Positions 43,967 through 52,189 of a DNA stretch of 64,000 nucleotides are shown in pieces. The stretch lies in the NCBI RefSeq assembly GCF_009864005.1, contig NZ_WEZQ01000001.1, forward strand, positions 186,001 to 250,000, given 5' to 3'. Positions within the stretch are counted from its first letter, which is position 1. Each line of letters begins with the position of its first letter. Both the position numbers and the translations under genes were made by a program. The DNA is from Furfurilactobacillus milii (lineage in GTDB: Bacteria > Bacillota > Bacilli > Lactobacillales > Lactobacillaceae). The notes under the pieces are model-generated. The model saw only the letters and a list, made by a program, of their open reading frames with translations. It made no database searches and was not told the DNA's origin.

Positions 43967-44803
43967 ATGAAGTATTGTCCAAATTGTGGAGCCGAAATAG
44001 CTCCTGATGATAAATTTTGTACCAAGTGTGGTTTCGTTTTGCCAGTTGAGGGGCAAACGAGTGGGACTGCTAAACAAGTGAGACCAGCACAACCAAGCCA
44101 ACCTCAATCCGCATCTACATCTACGCCAGCACAACCTAACCAAACTGTTACGGCCGTTCAAGGCTATGCAACGAATTATTTTCAATGGTTATGGGATGCG
44201 TTGAAGAAACCATTTAATAATGACGAGAGTGCGGGACAGTATTTTGGATTAATCAATTTTGCAATTATTATTTTGCTTAACGCATTTTCATTCAACACCG
44301 TTATTCAGCGAGTTGAACAAATGGGTTCTTCAATGCTAGGAGCCTTTGGTGCTAGCACTCAAAGCGGCGTCAAGTCGTCATTTTTGATGCAATTCATCTT
44401 TGTTGGCTTGGTAATTTATGCCATTTTTGTTGGTGTGAGTTATTGCTTTAGCCACTATGCTACGCACAATCTTGATCAAACATTCTTAGGCTACACGAAT
44501 AGACTTGCTCACTACACAAGTAGCATTTTAGTTTTAGCTGTTGTTCAATTTCTCGATTCGTTTGCTGTTAATTCAACGAATGGCGTGGGCTTTTACACTA
44601 TTCTAGTCGTCTTACAACTTTTCATCTTGTTGAGTGGCTGTCTGTTGTCCGTTGCCCCACAACAAGGTGTAACAGGTAGTTTCGATTCCGCTTACACAGC
44701 AATTTTAACGACAGTCGTTATTAATGTACTTTTATTCATCGTTGCGGATATTGCCGCACAGTCCGCTTTATCAAGTTTGATGACGCTGCTTAAACAGTTC
44801 TAG
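43967..44803 (+). CDS. Zinc-ribbon membrane protein
   Basis: The 278-residue protein has an N-terminal zinc ribbon, CPNCGAEIAPDDKFCTKCG (residues 4-22), a Gln/Pro/Ser/Thr-rich linker, then about five membrane segments from residue 90 on. AAGGGGGGA precedes the ATG. It is the first of three tandem genes that all start with the same kind of zinc ribbon. Function is unknown. Zinc-ribbon membrane proteins of this kind are common in lactobacilli and are thought to monitor the envelope. Confidence 0.75.
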   Translation: MKYCPNCGAEIAPDDKFCTKCGFVLPVEGQTSGTAKQVRPAQPSQPQSASTSTPAQPNQTVTAVQGYATNYFQWLWDALKKPFNNDESAGQYFGLINFAIIILLNAFSFNTVIQRVEQMGSSMLGAFGASTQSGVKSSFLMQFIFVGLVIYAIFVGVSYCFSHYATHNLDQTFLGYTNRLAHYTSSILVLAVVQFLDSFAVNSTNGVGFYTILVVLQLFILLSGCLLSVAPQQGVTGSFDSAYTAILTTVVINVLLFIVADIAAQSALSSLMTLLKQF

Positions 44804-44817
44804 TGGGGTATAGATAA

Positions 44818-45730
44818 ATGGATGATAAGGTCTTTTGTTCAAACTGTGGCAAACAGATTTCGCGGACGACTAAGTTTTGTCCTTATTGTGGGGTGGCTAA
44901 TCGTGAATATGCTAGTTCAGCAAATAGCGTAGAGGCGGCTCCGAGCAATAATGGGACAGATGTTCAGCAAGCAACGATGAGTCAAGGATCAGCAACACAA
45001 CAACAGGCTACTAAACAAACCAGAAAGCCCCACCGACATGGAAAACTTACTAGAGGAAAGCTAGTCGCGTTGATTGTTGGTCTAATCGTGCTTATTGGGG
45101 GCAGGAGTTTTCGGAGCTAAACAATATTATGGAAATCGCTATGACATTTACTCAATGCCACATGATTATGATGCCGCGCCAGAGAGTTATACGCTTAAGT
45201 TTATTCCTAAGACATATATTCAAATTAATGATCATTTCATCAATATGGTGACTGTTGCGGTGCCGTCGGACAATAATAATCAAATATTTTTAGTTTCGAG
45301 CCGTATTCCGATTCATAAAAAAGGATCGCAGTTGCAGCTAGATTACAATGACGGGCAATATTTAACGAAGCTTTATTGTCCAGAACAATTCGCAAGTATA
45401 CAAAAAGGATTGCCAAAGAATGATAAGGCTGAAATTAACTTGATTAAGTCGCTTGGAGTGTCTGATAAGTCTGCAGCTGGGGCCACCTTCAAGGGCAAAG
45501 TGGAAACAATGGGATGGTCAAAGAATTTCAAAGGCCAAAAGAACTTTAATTCGCGTCAGCAAATTGTTCACTATTTTTATGGGACAAAACATTTACGACT
45601 CCTAGATATTCATAAGCCTAGTTTTGATTTCGATGCTGCAATTTCAAGCAAAAAGGTTAAAACAATGCCAAATGGCGCGAAGTTTAACCAGGAAGTTACA
45701 CGCATAGAAAATATGCATTATTTGAACTAA
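44818..45730 (+). pseudogene. Zinc-ribbon/TM protein gene broken by a frameshift at a G-run
   Basis: The first part (44818-45120) encodes a zinc ribbon (CSNCGKQISRTTKFCPYCG), a linker and the start of a membrane helix, LVALIVGLIVLIGG, then stops early. The second part, read in the next frame from about 45095, continues GAGVFGAKQYYGNRYDIYSM and a 200-residue extracytoplasmic domain to 45730. Removing one G from the five at 45097-45101 restores one protein of about 303 residues. The downstream part has kept a long clean reading frame, so the shift is recent, a sequencing error or a phase-variable tract. Confidence 0.75.
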
Positions 45731-45754
45731 ATAAAACAAGGAAAGGATCAACTC

Positions 45755-47497
45755 ATGGCTCAACAAGATTCACTACAGTTCTGCCCAAATTGTGGTGCAA
45801 AATTAAAACCAGGCGCGCTATTCTGTGGCAATTGTGGATTTAACATTGCTAACTATAAGGCGTCAAAAAAGAATACCGGTAACGACAATCAAACAAGCCA
45901 ACCGGCTAGTGCGTCGACTGCTCCTAAGTCTGGTAATCGTTTCAATCAGCCAAATCAGACAGGTGGCCAGAGCAATAGTGTGCTTCACACTGGCACTAGA
46001 GAAGCAAGTCAGCCTGTTCAGTCACAGGCTGACTCTAAACCAAAACCATCAGCTGTCAGTTCAACACCAACGCGAAGAACTAAAAAAACAAAAAAATGGC
46101 CGTGGATTACGGCCGCCATTGTGCTTATTATCTTAGCCGGTGGATATATGTTTGGCAAAAACTACTATTCCCAAGATAATCAATTGAAGCGCGCAATGAC
46201 CTCTGTTAAAAAGAACGATAAGAATTTAGCGAAAAACTTTGCGGTTTCTGATAAACAATTCAAACTGAGTCACAAAAGTTTGCAACCCTTGATCAAGGAA
46301 TTGAAAAATAAACCCTCGGGGATGAAGCAGTTTGAGTCACAACTCAAAAATAATGGTGTGACCGAAGATGGCGCGTATTCGTTTACCCCTTCTGGACGGG
46401 CATGGTTACTATTCCCACGATATAAAATCAAGGCCAAAACTTTTTCGGCTAAGTTACGAACCAATCAACCGAATATCAAATTGACTGTCAACGGTCAACA
46501 TGCATATAAAACCACAATGACGAGCGTTTCGCATAGCTTTGGTCCATATATTGCCGGGCAGTACGAATTGACGGCTGAGGGAAATGTTCATGGGCACCAC
46601 ATGAAAAATGACGGTAACTATTGGCTTACGCCAAGTAATGCTAGCGATGTTTATCTAGAGTTAAAGACGATTTCCTTCACAGCAAAAGGTTATCCTGGTG
46701 CTGAGGTTAGGATCAACAACAAATCATATGGCAACCTAGATAATACAGGCTCCCTGTATCTTCAGGACATTCCGTGGTCTAATGACATGGAATTAACGAT
46801 GGTTTACAGCGGCGACGGTGGGAAGGCTACGTCTAATCAACGCAAAATTCGTGATTCAGACGAAGATGAAGAAGTATCTGTCAGTTTCCCAGGAGTGATG
46901 TCTCATGATGATGCTCATAATTTAATTTCTGACGTCTTTACAGATATGGACTTACTGTCAGCTAGTGGTGATGTTCCTTCTGACCTTGCTTCTCTGTTTG
47001 ACGATGGCACGTCGAGCCAACAGTACAAAGATATTGTTAGCATGGCTAAGAACTACAATAACGATAAAAAGATCAGTAGTGTAAACTTCACTGTCCAAGA
47101 CTTCCACGTAGTGCCTAATAAGAACGCTGAAACAAAGGCCACCTATAACGTGAAGTACAAGTTTTACGGTGACAGTGGTGCTTCACATACACAGGTTTTC
47201 CAGTACGTAGCTGTACTCGATGGTACTGGCAGCGCTGGTAAGATTAAGAGCATCCATGCTACCAAGAAAATTAGTGATACGTCGGCACCGGGGGATGATG
47301 ATTCGGATTCCAATAGTGATTCAAACTCCAGCAATGACGATGATTCCAGCTCAGACTCTTCGGATAGCGACTCAGATTCGACTGATAATTCTGATGATAG
47401 TAATTCAGATACGGATTCAACTGATAATGAAGCGTACCAAACGAACCAACGTTATGTTAGCCAAAATTTGAGTTATAAAATCGGACATACCGAATAG
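45755..47497 (+). CDS. TcaA/YvbJ-like zinc-ribbon membrane protein with Ser-Asp repeat tail
   Basis: This 580-residue protein has an N-terminal zinc ribbon, CPNCGAKLKPGALFCGNCG (10-28), a Ser/Gln-rich linker, and a single membrane helix (about 117-135) after a lysine cluster. A large extracellular part follows, with Ig-like repeats and an NTF2-like region similar to staphylococcal TcaA and Bacillus YvbJ. TcaA is linked to glycopeptide tolerance and wall teichoic acid display. The C-terminus has about 55 residues dominated by Ser and Asp (DSDSDSTDNSDDSNSD), then a short ordered tail. There is no LPxTG motif. Confidence 0.8.
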   Translation: MAQQDSLQFCPNCGAKLKPGALFCGNCGFNIANYKASKKNTGNDNQTSQPASASTAPKSGNRFNQPNQTGGQSNSVLHTGTREASQPVQSQADSKPKPSAVSSTPTRRTKKTKKWPWITAAIVLIILAGGYMFGKNYYSQDNQLKRAMTSVKKNDKNLAKNFAVSDKQFKLSHKSLQPLIKELKNKPSGMKQFESQLKNNGVTEDGAYSFTPSGRAWLLFPRYKIKAKTFSAKLRTNQPNIKLTVNGQHAYKTTMTSVSHSFGPYIAGQYELTAEGNVHGHHMKNDGNYWLTPSNASDVYLELKTISFTAKGYPGAEVRINNKSYGNLDNTGSLYLQDIPWSNDMELTMVYSGDGGKATSNQRKIRDSDEDEEVSVSFPGVMSHDDAHNLISDVFTDMDLLSASGDVPSDLASLFDDGTSSQQYKDIVSMAKNYNNDKKISSVNFTVQDFHVVPNKNAETKATYNVKYKFYGDSGASHTQVFQYVAVLDGTGSAGKIKSIHATKKISDTSAPGDDDSDSNSDSNSSNDDDSSSDSSDSDSDSTDNSDDSNSDTDSTDNEAYQTNQRYVSQNLSYKIGHTE

Positions 47498-47536
47498 ACT
47501 GTGGTTTTACGGAATGATTTATTAGAATTTTTCAAT

Positions 47537-47574
47537 AAAGCGCGTGATCAGTTTAAATTGATCACGCGCTTTTA
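47537..47574. terminator. Terminator after the TcaA-like gene
   Basis: Perfect arms AAAGCGCGTGATCA (47537-47550) and TGATCACGCGCTTT (47559-47572) surround eight bases and are flanked by A- and T-rich ends. Confidence 0.88.
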
Positions 47575-47666
47575 AAATTGCATGTGTTATTTAATTAAAT
47601 GGGTCACCGAATAAGAAGCTACGAACTTATTCAATTATTCCGAAATCAGTTAAACGATGCGTTCTG

Positions 47667-48200
47667 TTAGCAGTATTCACTGAACAAATCCGCCAAGTAT
47701 TCTTCGCTTTCCTTGAAGTCGTGTGACGCCCATTCAATTAACAAATTAAAAAAGCCGCCACATAAGAATTTGATTGTAAAAGTTTCTTTTATTGGAGAAT
47801 AAAGTTTATCGCATACGGATTTTTCACAAATTTGTTCTAGGAAAGAATTACATTTATCAAGAAGAAGAAAGGTTAAATCGCATTTAATTAAGTTCACCAG
47901 CAGTTGCTGTTCAGATTTAAAATCAGAAAGAAACATTAATATGATATCGTGAGTGTTTTCTATACCCACCGAGGATATTTGCCGCTCGTACTCATTGAAG
48001 AAAGTATCAAGATAGTCCGTTATGACGTCTTCTAAAGTTTCATAGTTTCGATAAAATGCCATTCTGGAAACGCCGGCCTTAGCGGTGGTTTCAGTAATAG
48101 ATATTTTATGGAAGTCCTTTTTCTCCATCAATTGCATTAACGCTGTAAAAATGCTTTCTTTTGTGATTGCGTTTCTATGCCCGTTAAATTTGTTTGGCAT
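47667..48200 (-). CDS. TetR family regulator, divergent to an SDR gene
   Basis: The 177-residue TetR-like regulator has the recognition region ISITETTAKAGVSRMAFYRN near residues 33-52. The C-terminal domain is unassigned and holds several cysteines (KCDLTF, DKCNSF, QICEKSVC). It is transcribed away from an SDR oxidoreductase gene, and the gap contains GTTACA-N2-TGTAAC. The same operator type lies beside the oleate hydratase TetR, with which this protein shares the AGVSRxAFYRNY helix. Confidence 0.85.
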   Translation of the reverse strand: MPNKFNGHRNAITKESIFTALMQLMEKKDFHKISITETTAKAGVSRMAFYRNYETLEDVITDYLDTFFNEYERQISSVGIENTHDIILMFLSDFKSEQQLLVNLIKCDLTFLLLDKCNSFLEQICEKSVCDKLYSPIKETFTIKFLCGGFFNLLIEWASHDFKESEEYLADLFSEYC

Positions 48201-48283
48201 TACAATTCGCTCCAGTCTGTAACGTTTCGCTCTGATAGGCTTGAAACGCCTTAATGTCCAGAGTATATTGCAAATGTCGAGAG

Positions 48284-48297
48284 GTTACAACTGTAAC
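48284..48297. promoter_or_regulatory. TetR operator palindrome before the SDR gene
   Basis: GTTACAACTGTAAC is a palindrome with a 2-base centre, 24 bases before the SDR start. A half site TGTAAC lies at 48219-48224 beside the tetR start. It has the same half sites as the palindrome at 8053. Confidence 0.7.
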
Positions 48298-48320
48298 GCT
48301 AAAAGGATGGATAATGTTAT

Positions 48321-49244
48321 ATGAGAGAGAATAGAAACGATAAAAAGAGATGGACACAAAGAGATATTGGTTCTCAAAAGGGCAAGAATATTGTGGTTAC
48401 TGGCACAGGAGGACTGGGATTTGAAACTGCGATAGTTTTGGCAGGAGCTGGAGCAAATGTCATCATAACTGGTCGCAACGTAAGTAAAGGATCCAAGGCC
48501 GTTCAAAAAATTAAGGCTAAATATCCGAAGGCAAACATTGAGTTTCAACGACTTGATTTGGCCGATTTATCCTCAGTTGCAAGTTTTAGCAAAGCACTCA
48601 ATTTGAAATTAAAAAAACTGGACGTCTTAATCAATAATGCTGGCGTGATGGCAGTACCGGATAGGCAGGTCACAAAAGATGGGTTTGAATTACAATTTGG
48701 TACGAATTATCTTGGCCATTTTGCTCTGACCGCGCACCTACTTCCTCTTTTGCGCAGAACCCGAAATGCTCGTGTTGTTACCGTTAGCAGCATGGCACAC
48801 CGATCTGGTAGAATAAATTTTAACGACTTGCAATCACAACAAAGCTATAATCCGGACGTTGCCTATTCTCAATCTAAATTGGCTTGCTTGATGTTTTCTT
48901 CTGAATTACAAAGGCATAGTCTCGCAAATGGTTGGGGAATTACAAGCATTGGTGTTCATCCCGGTGGTGTTGCAACTAACTTAATTGAAAATGGTCCAGG
49001 AAAAACGTTGTATACTCGATTAATTTTTCGTTTTCTGCAGACCCCCAGTCAAGGGGCTAGATCAGCTTTGTTTGCAGCTACTTCGCCAAAAGCTAAGGGT
49101 GGATACTTTTATGGGCCAACTGGTTTAATGGAAATATGGGGCAAACCGAAATTAGATAAACCTGCCAAACAAGCAATGGATTTAAAAGTGTCAAATAAAT
49201 TATGGGATGTATCAAGTCGCTTAGTTAACGTTGATTTTAGTTAG
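48321..49244 (+). CDS. Short-chain dehydrogenase/reductase
   Basis: This 307-residue SDR oxidoreductase resembles retinol-dehydrogenase-type and WW-domain-type members. The catalytic motif is YSQSK with the serine in VSSMAHRSG, and the structural motif is NNAGVM. The cofactor loop reads VTGTGGLGFET, apparently one residue shorter than the usual TGxxxGxG, which may affect cofactor binding. AAAGGA precedes the ATG. The substrate is unknown. It is controlled with the divergent TetR gene. Confidence 0.85.
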   Translation: MRENRNDKKRWTQRDIGSQKGKNIVVTGTGGLGFETAIVLAGAGANVIITGRNVSKGSKAVQKIKAKYPKANIEFQRLDLADLSSVASFSKALNLKLKKLDVLINNAGVMAVPDRQVTKDGFELQFGTNYLGHFALTAHLLPLLRRTRNARVVTVSSMAHRSGRINFNDLQSQQSYNPDVAYSQSKLACLMFSSELQRHSLANGWGITSIGVHPGGVATNLIENGPGKTLYTRLIFRFLQTPSQGARSALFAATSPKAKGGYFYGPTGLMEIWGKPKLDKPAKQAMDLKVSNKLWDVSSRLVNVDFS

Positions 49245-49256
49245 TTAGCAATTCAT

Positions 49257-49391
49257 ATGACTATCTTTGGTGTACATTCAGCCAGTTCATTACTTGTTGG
49301 CGTCCTAGCTGTGTCCGTCTATGTCTTTGCTAAGGTAACAGTTTTGTTTTCCAAGGCTTACGACATAATAAAAAAGGCTAATCGCAGTTAG
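49257..49391 (+). CDS. Small hydrophobic peptide (44 aa), possible type I toxin-like
   Basis: A 44-codon frame starts 13 bases after the SDR stop. The peptide has one hydrophobic span (about residues 8-32, SASSLLVGVLAVSVYVFAKV) and a basic end, IIKKANRS. No clear ribosome site precedes the ATG. The 3' end of the frame lies within a hairpin that is a minus-strand terminator, and a second hairpin follows. The size, single helix and basic tail resemble type I toxins with an overlapping antisense RNA, but no Fst-type sequence motif is present. It could also be a remnant. Confidence 0.35.
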   Translation: MTIFGVHSASSLLVGVLAVSVYVFAKVTVLFSKAYDIIKKANRS

Positions 49392-49400
49392 CGACTAGCC
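49370..49400 (-). terminator. Minus-strand terminator overlapping the small peptide frame
   Basis: GGCTAATCGC (49376-49385) and GCGACTAGCC (49391-49400) pair with one mismatch. The A-run at 49370-49375 gives a U-run on the minus strand. No annotated minus-strand gene lies upstream within 300 bases, so it would end a short antisense RNA. Confidence 0.55.
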
Positions 49401-49426
49401 GACTGTATAGCATCTATCCCAGCGGG

Positions 49427-49451
49427 TAGCGAGTGCCGGAATCACTCGCTA
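49427..49451. other. Perfect hairpin next to the small peptide gene
   Basis: TAGCGAGTG (49427-49435) and CACTCGCTA (49443-49451) form a perfect 9-base stem with a 7-base loop. Without a T-run it is more likely part of a structured RNA than a terminator. Confidence 0.45.
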
Positions 49452-49553
49452 TCTTTCCAATGACATTTTTATAGGCAAGTTTGCTAGATTTCGCGAACGT
49501 AAACTGTTGTTACATCTCAGAGAACCTAGATTTAGATTTTTAGGATTTCGTTC

Positions 49554-49586
49554 AAGGGCTGCTCACTGATGAGTAGCCCTTTATTT
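49554..49586 (+). terminator. Plus-strand terminator
   Basis: AAGGGCTGCTCA (49554-49565) and TGAGTAGCCCTT (49570-49581) pair with one mismatch, followed by TATTT. It would end transcription from the SDR gene or the small peptide. Confidence 0.65.
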
Positions 49587-49647
49587 ATGGGCAATTTGGC
49601 TATGTTTTCATGTTGTGTAGTACTTTTCAATAATCTATGAGAACGAG

Positions 49648-49690
49648 AAAAAACCACCAATCACGGGCTGAGCCAGCGTGATTGGTGGTT
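49648..49690 (-). terminator. Terminator of the tRNA-Lys transcript
   Basis: Perfect 14-base arms, AACCACCAATCACG (49652-49665) and CGTGATTGGTGGTT (49677-49690), have an A-run on the left that becomes a U-run on the minus strand. It is 12 bases beyond the tRNA 3' end. Confidence 0.85.
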
Positions 49691-49701
49691 AATTGTTTTG
49701 A

Positions 49702-49774
49702 TGGATCGCCAGGGGATCGAACCCTGGACCCACGGATTAAGAGTCCGTTGCTCTGCCAGCTGAGCTAGCGATCC
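49702..49774 (-). tRNA. tRNA-Lys (anticodon CTT)
   Basis: The 73-base minus-strand gene folds into a complete cloverleaf: acceptor GGATCGC/GCGATCC, D stem GCTC/GAGC, anticodon stem ACGGA/TCCGT with loop CTCTTAA, and T stem CAGGG/CCCTG around TTCGATC. Anticodon CTT reads the Lys codon AAG. The 3' CCA is not encoded. Confidence 0.96.
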
Positions 49775-49909
49775 ATATCAATTCAACTTTTATATAGTAT
49801 CATATGCTCCAAACCCTGACAACAGGTTTTTCAGAAAAAGTTTAGATTATGACAAAACAAAGCCGTTGCAGGCGTAGTGATTCGTCTACAGCGGTAATTT
49901 TAGTGCAAA

Positions 49910-50323
49910 TTATACAGGTTGATAATTCAATCGATGAATCAACCAACGATTGTGATCTTGGCTACGGATCAGGCGATCCGACACGAGTGTCATCGTGAAG
50001 CTATAAGGTTCTGAATAATTATCAGTTCCTTGGATAACTACATGACCGTGAACAAGTGCGACTAATTCTAGTGATGGGACATCGATCGTCATGTTAGTTA
50101 GGTGTTGTGGGTTTGTTAGTAAGGTTTGAATCATTTCTAGAATGGCTGCATGACCAGCCCGTTCATGACTTTTAAAACGTAAAAAGGATTCAGAACAAAA
50201 TAGACTCGTTAGCGTAGCTGCATCCATACCCCCATCCAATGCCTGAAAATAGGTTTCAATTGTATGCTTAACGGCCTCCTGCTTTGTTTGTTTTTGCAAA
50301 CGTACTTCATCAATATTGAACAT
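49910..50323 (-). CDS. SnoaL/NTF2-like family protein
   Basis: This 137-residue cone-shaped NTF2-fold protein has the opening TIETYFQALDGGMDAATLTS and the later LVHGHVVIQGTDNYSEPYSF, as in SnoaL-like polyketide cyclase relatives. Such proteins are small enzymes or binding proteins of unknown substrate. AGGGGG precedes the ATG. It is divergent to an AraC-type regulator, which probably controls it. Confidence 0.7.
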   Translation of the reverse strand: MFNIDEVRLQKQTKQEAVKHTIETYFQALDGGMDAATLTSLFCSESFLRFKSHERAGHAAILEMIQTLLTNPQHLTNMTIDVPSLELVALVHGHVVIQGTDNYSEPYSFTMTLVSDRLIRSQDHNRWLIHRLNYQPV

Positions 50324-50468
50324 TTTAAAGCCCCCTAAATGTAATCAATCACTGACGTCTATTACTAACCCTTACCAACTGTTTAGAGTGTAATTAGTTC
50401 GCTTATATTCAGATATGATAAAGGCGACTTAATGGTTGAAATCCGTCGCGGATATGGAGGCAAAAAAG

Positions 50469-51470
50469 ATGACTAGCAAGCAGCGTCTATTGGAATCAGA
50501 AATTGCTAAATTAATGAAAATTCAACTGGTTGAGTTGGACGAACTTGGACACATAAAAAGAAACGTTACAGACAATGACCTCGATATCCTAGATCGTGCC
50601 TTAATCAAGGCGGCCGTTCAAGAGGTGCAACAAACAGAAATAACGATGTTAAAGCACACGTCGGTAAAGCATCGGCAAGCCTTTTGTTTTAAGGCAGAGT
50701 TAGGCGTCATCGTTTGCGGCGTTGGCTTTTCGGATATGGACGAACAGCAGTTACGGTTATGTGCGCTCTGTTTATATGTCGGTTTGCTAGGCAGATCACC
50801 ATTGATGGTACCGAAACTCAGCGAAGCCAGACTTGAGCCGTTTCACACAGAACCTGCGCACACGTTGATTCAAGCAATTGCCAAGGAAAACTGGGAAGTT
50901 TTAAGCAACTTTGTTAAAACACATTTTGTCAAAGTTACGCCGAGACCCCAACATCTGATCGGGCTAACGCTGATTGCAGGACTGTTTGTGGGGCATCAAT
51001 TGACAGTAAACGGACGTTTACGCCACTTTACGGAGATTGTCAGTCAATGGTGGCAGGATGTCCGCAATGATGATATGACTAGCGCAAAACTGGCAGGACA
51101 GTTGGTGGTGGCGTTTGAGCGGCGTCGCGATCATAGTTCTCGCCTCAGTGGAGATCACTTGGTGAACCAGATTGTGAAGGATATCAATGTACATATAGAA
51201 ACTCGCCTGCGTGTTGTGGATGTTGCCAAACGGATGCAACTGTCCCCAGATTACATTACCAGGCACTTTCACCAGCAAACGGGGTGGACGCTGAAACAGT
51301 ACATTTTGATGCGTAAGGTGACGGTGGCTAAAACACTATTACTTCAGCAGAGTGTGACGGAAGTCTGCTATCAGCTGCATTTTGGTGATCAGAGCCATTT
51401 TGCCAAAGTGTTTAAACAGTATGTTGGGCTGACACCACATGAATATCAGCGCCAACAACAGGATCGTTAA
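50469..51470 (+). CDS. AraC family transcriptional regulator
   Basis: The 333-residue regulator starts at the ATG at 50469, with ATGGAGG eight bases upstream; an upstream in-frame TTG lacks a ribosome site. The C-terminal 100 residues form the double helix-turn-helix AraC domain (RVVDVAKRMQLSPDYITRHF, then LTPHEYQRQQ at the end). The N-terminal part, with several cysteines, is not a cupin and resembles PocR/GAF-like sensors only loosely. It is divergent to the SnoaL-like gene. Confidence 0.85.
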   Translation: MTSKQRLLESEIAKLMKIQLVELDELGHIKRNVTDNDLDILDRALIKAAVQEVQQTEITMLKHTSVKHRQAFCFKAELGVIVCGVGFSDMDEQQLRLCALCLYVGLLGRSPLMVPKLSEARLEPFHTEPAHTLIQAIAKENWEVLSNFVKTHFVKVTPRPQHLIGLTLIAGLFVGHQLTVNGRLRHFTEIVSQWWQDVRNDDMTSAKLAGQLVVAFERRRDHSSRLSGDHLVNQIVKDINVHIETRLRVVDVAKRMQLSPDYITRHFHQQTGWTLKQYILMRKVTVAKTLLLQQSVTEVCYQLHFGDQSHFAKVFKQYVGLTPHEYQRQQQDR

Positions 51471-51519
51471 CGACAAGCACGCTGAATCTGTTAAACTCTG
51501 ACATGGAGGCTGTAAACAC

Positions 51520-52082
51520 ATGTCAAAGTCACGAATAGAGGCATTTACTGATGGCGTTGTTGCTATCATTATTACCATTCTAGTTTTGGATCTAAAATTG
51601 CCCGAACAACACACTTGGGCCGCGTTGTGGCAAATGCGAATGCCGTTTGTCGTGTACGTCGCTAGTTTTCTAATGATTGCCGAAATTTGGAACTTCCATC
51701 ATCAGATGTTTGCTGCAGTCGAAAAAACGGATGCACATGTTTTGTGGGCAAACATGAATTGGCTGTTTTGGATGTCCTTAATTCCTGCGGTAACGGCTGG
51801 TATGGGACGGACATCTTTGCTAGACCGAGTGCGGCATTGTACGCATTGATTGTCTTGCCGTTTAATATTTCGTTTATCATCTTGAACCATGCTGTTCAAC
51901 ACGCTAATCAACTGTCTACTAAAGAGGGCATATCGGCCGATTCCGAGAGAAGAAACCAGTGGTCCTTGATTATTAATGTTTTGATGATCATCATTACGTT
52001 CTTTTTTCCACCGTTTGCGTTGTTATCAATGATTTTAAACGTCATCATATGGTTAATTCCGCTTCGACGCGTGCATCGTTAG
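51520..52082 (+). pseudogene. TMEM175-family (DUF1211) potassium channel gene with frameshift
   Basis: The first frame encodes MSKSRIEAFTDGVVAIIITI, the channel-lining first helix of TMEM175 proteins (usual motif RxxxFSD), and two more helices. It derails after SLIPAVTA near 51797 and stops at 51849. The next frame continues WYGTDIFARPSAALYALIV and further helices to 52082. Inserting one base at GGCTGG (for example GGCTTGG) restores a channel of about 187 residues. It is either a recent pseudogene or a sequencing error. The family carries potassium leak currents. Confidence 0.8.
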
Positions 52083-52097
52083 TCAATTTAGTGGCTG

Positions 52098-52106
52098 TGA
52101 TATAAT
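52098..52106 (+). promoter_or_regulatory. Extended -10 promoter of the wal operon
   Basis: TGATATAAT is a perfect TATAAT with the extended TGN element. It lies 84 bases before the walR start. No strong -35 is evident, which is usual for extended -10 promoters. Confidence 0.55.
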
Positions 52107-52189
52107 AGTAGAGGTTGCTCATAGTCTTGAGCGACGTTTTATATGAAATTCGTATTCAATTACTTAACTCCAATGGAGGATATGTTTAC

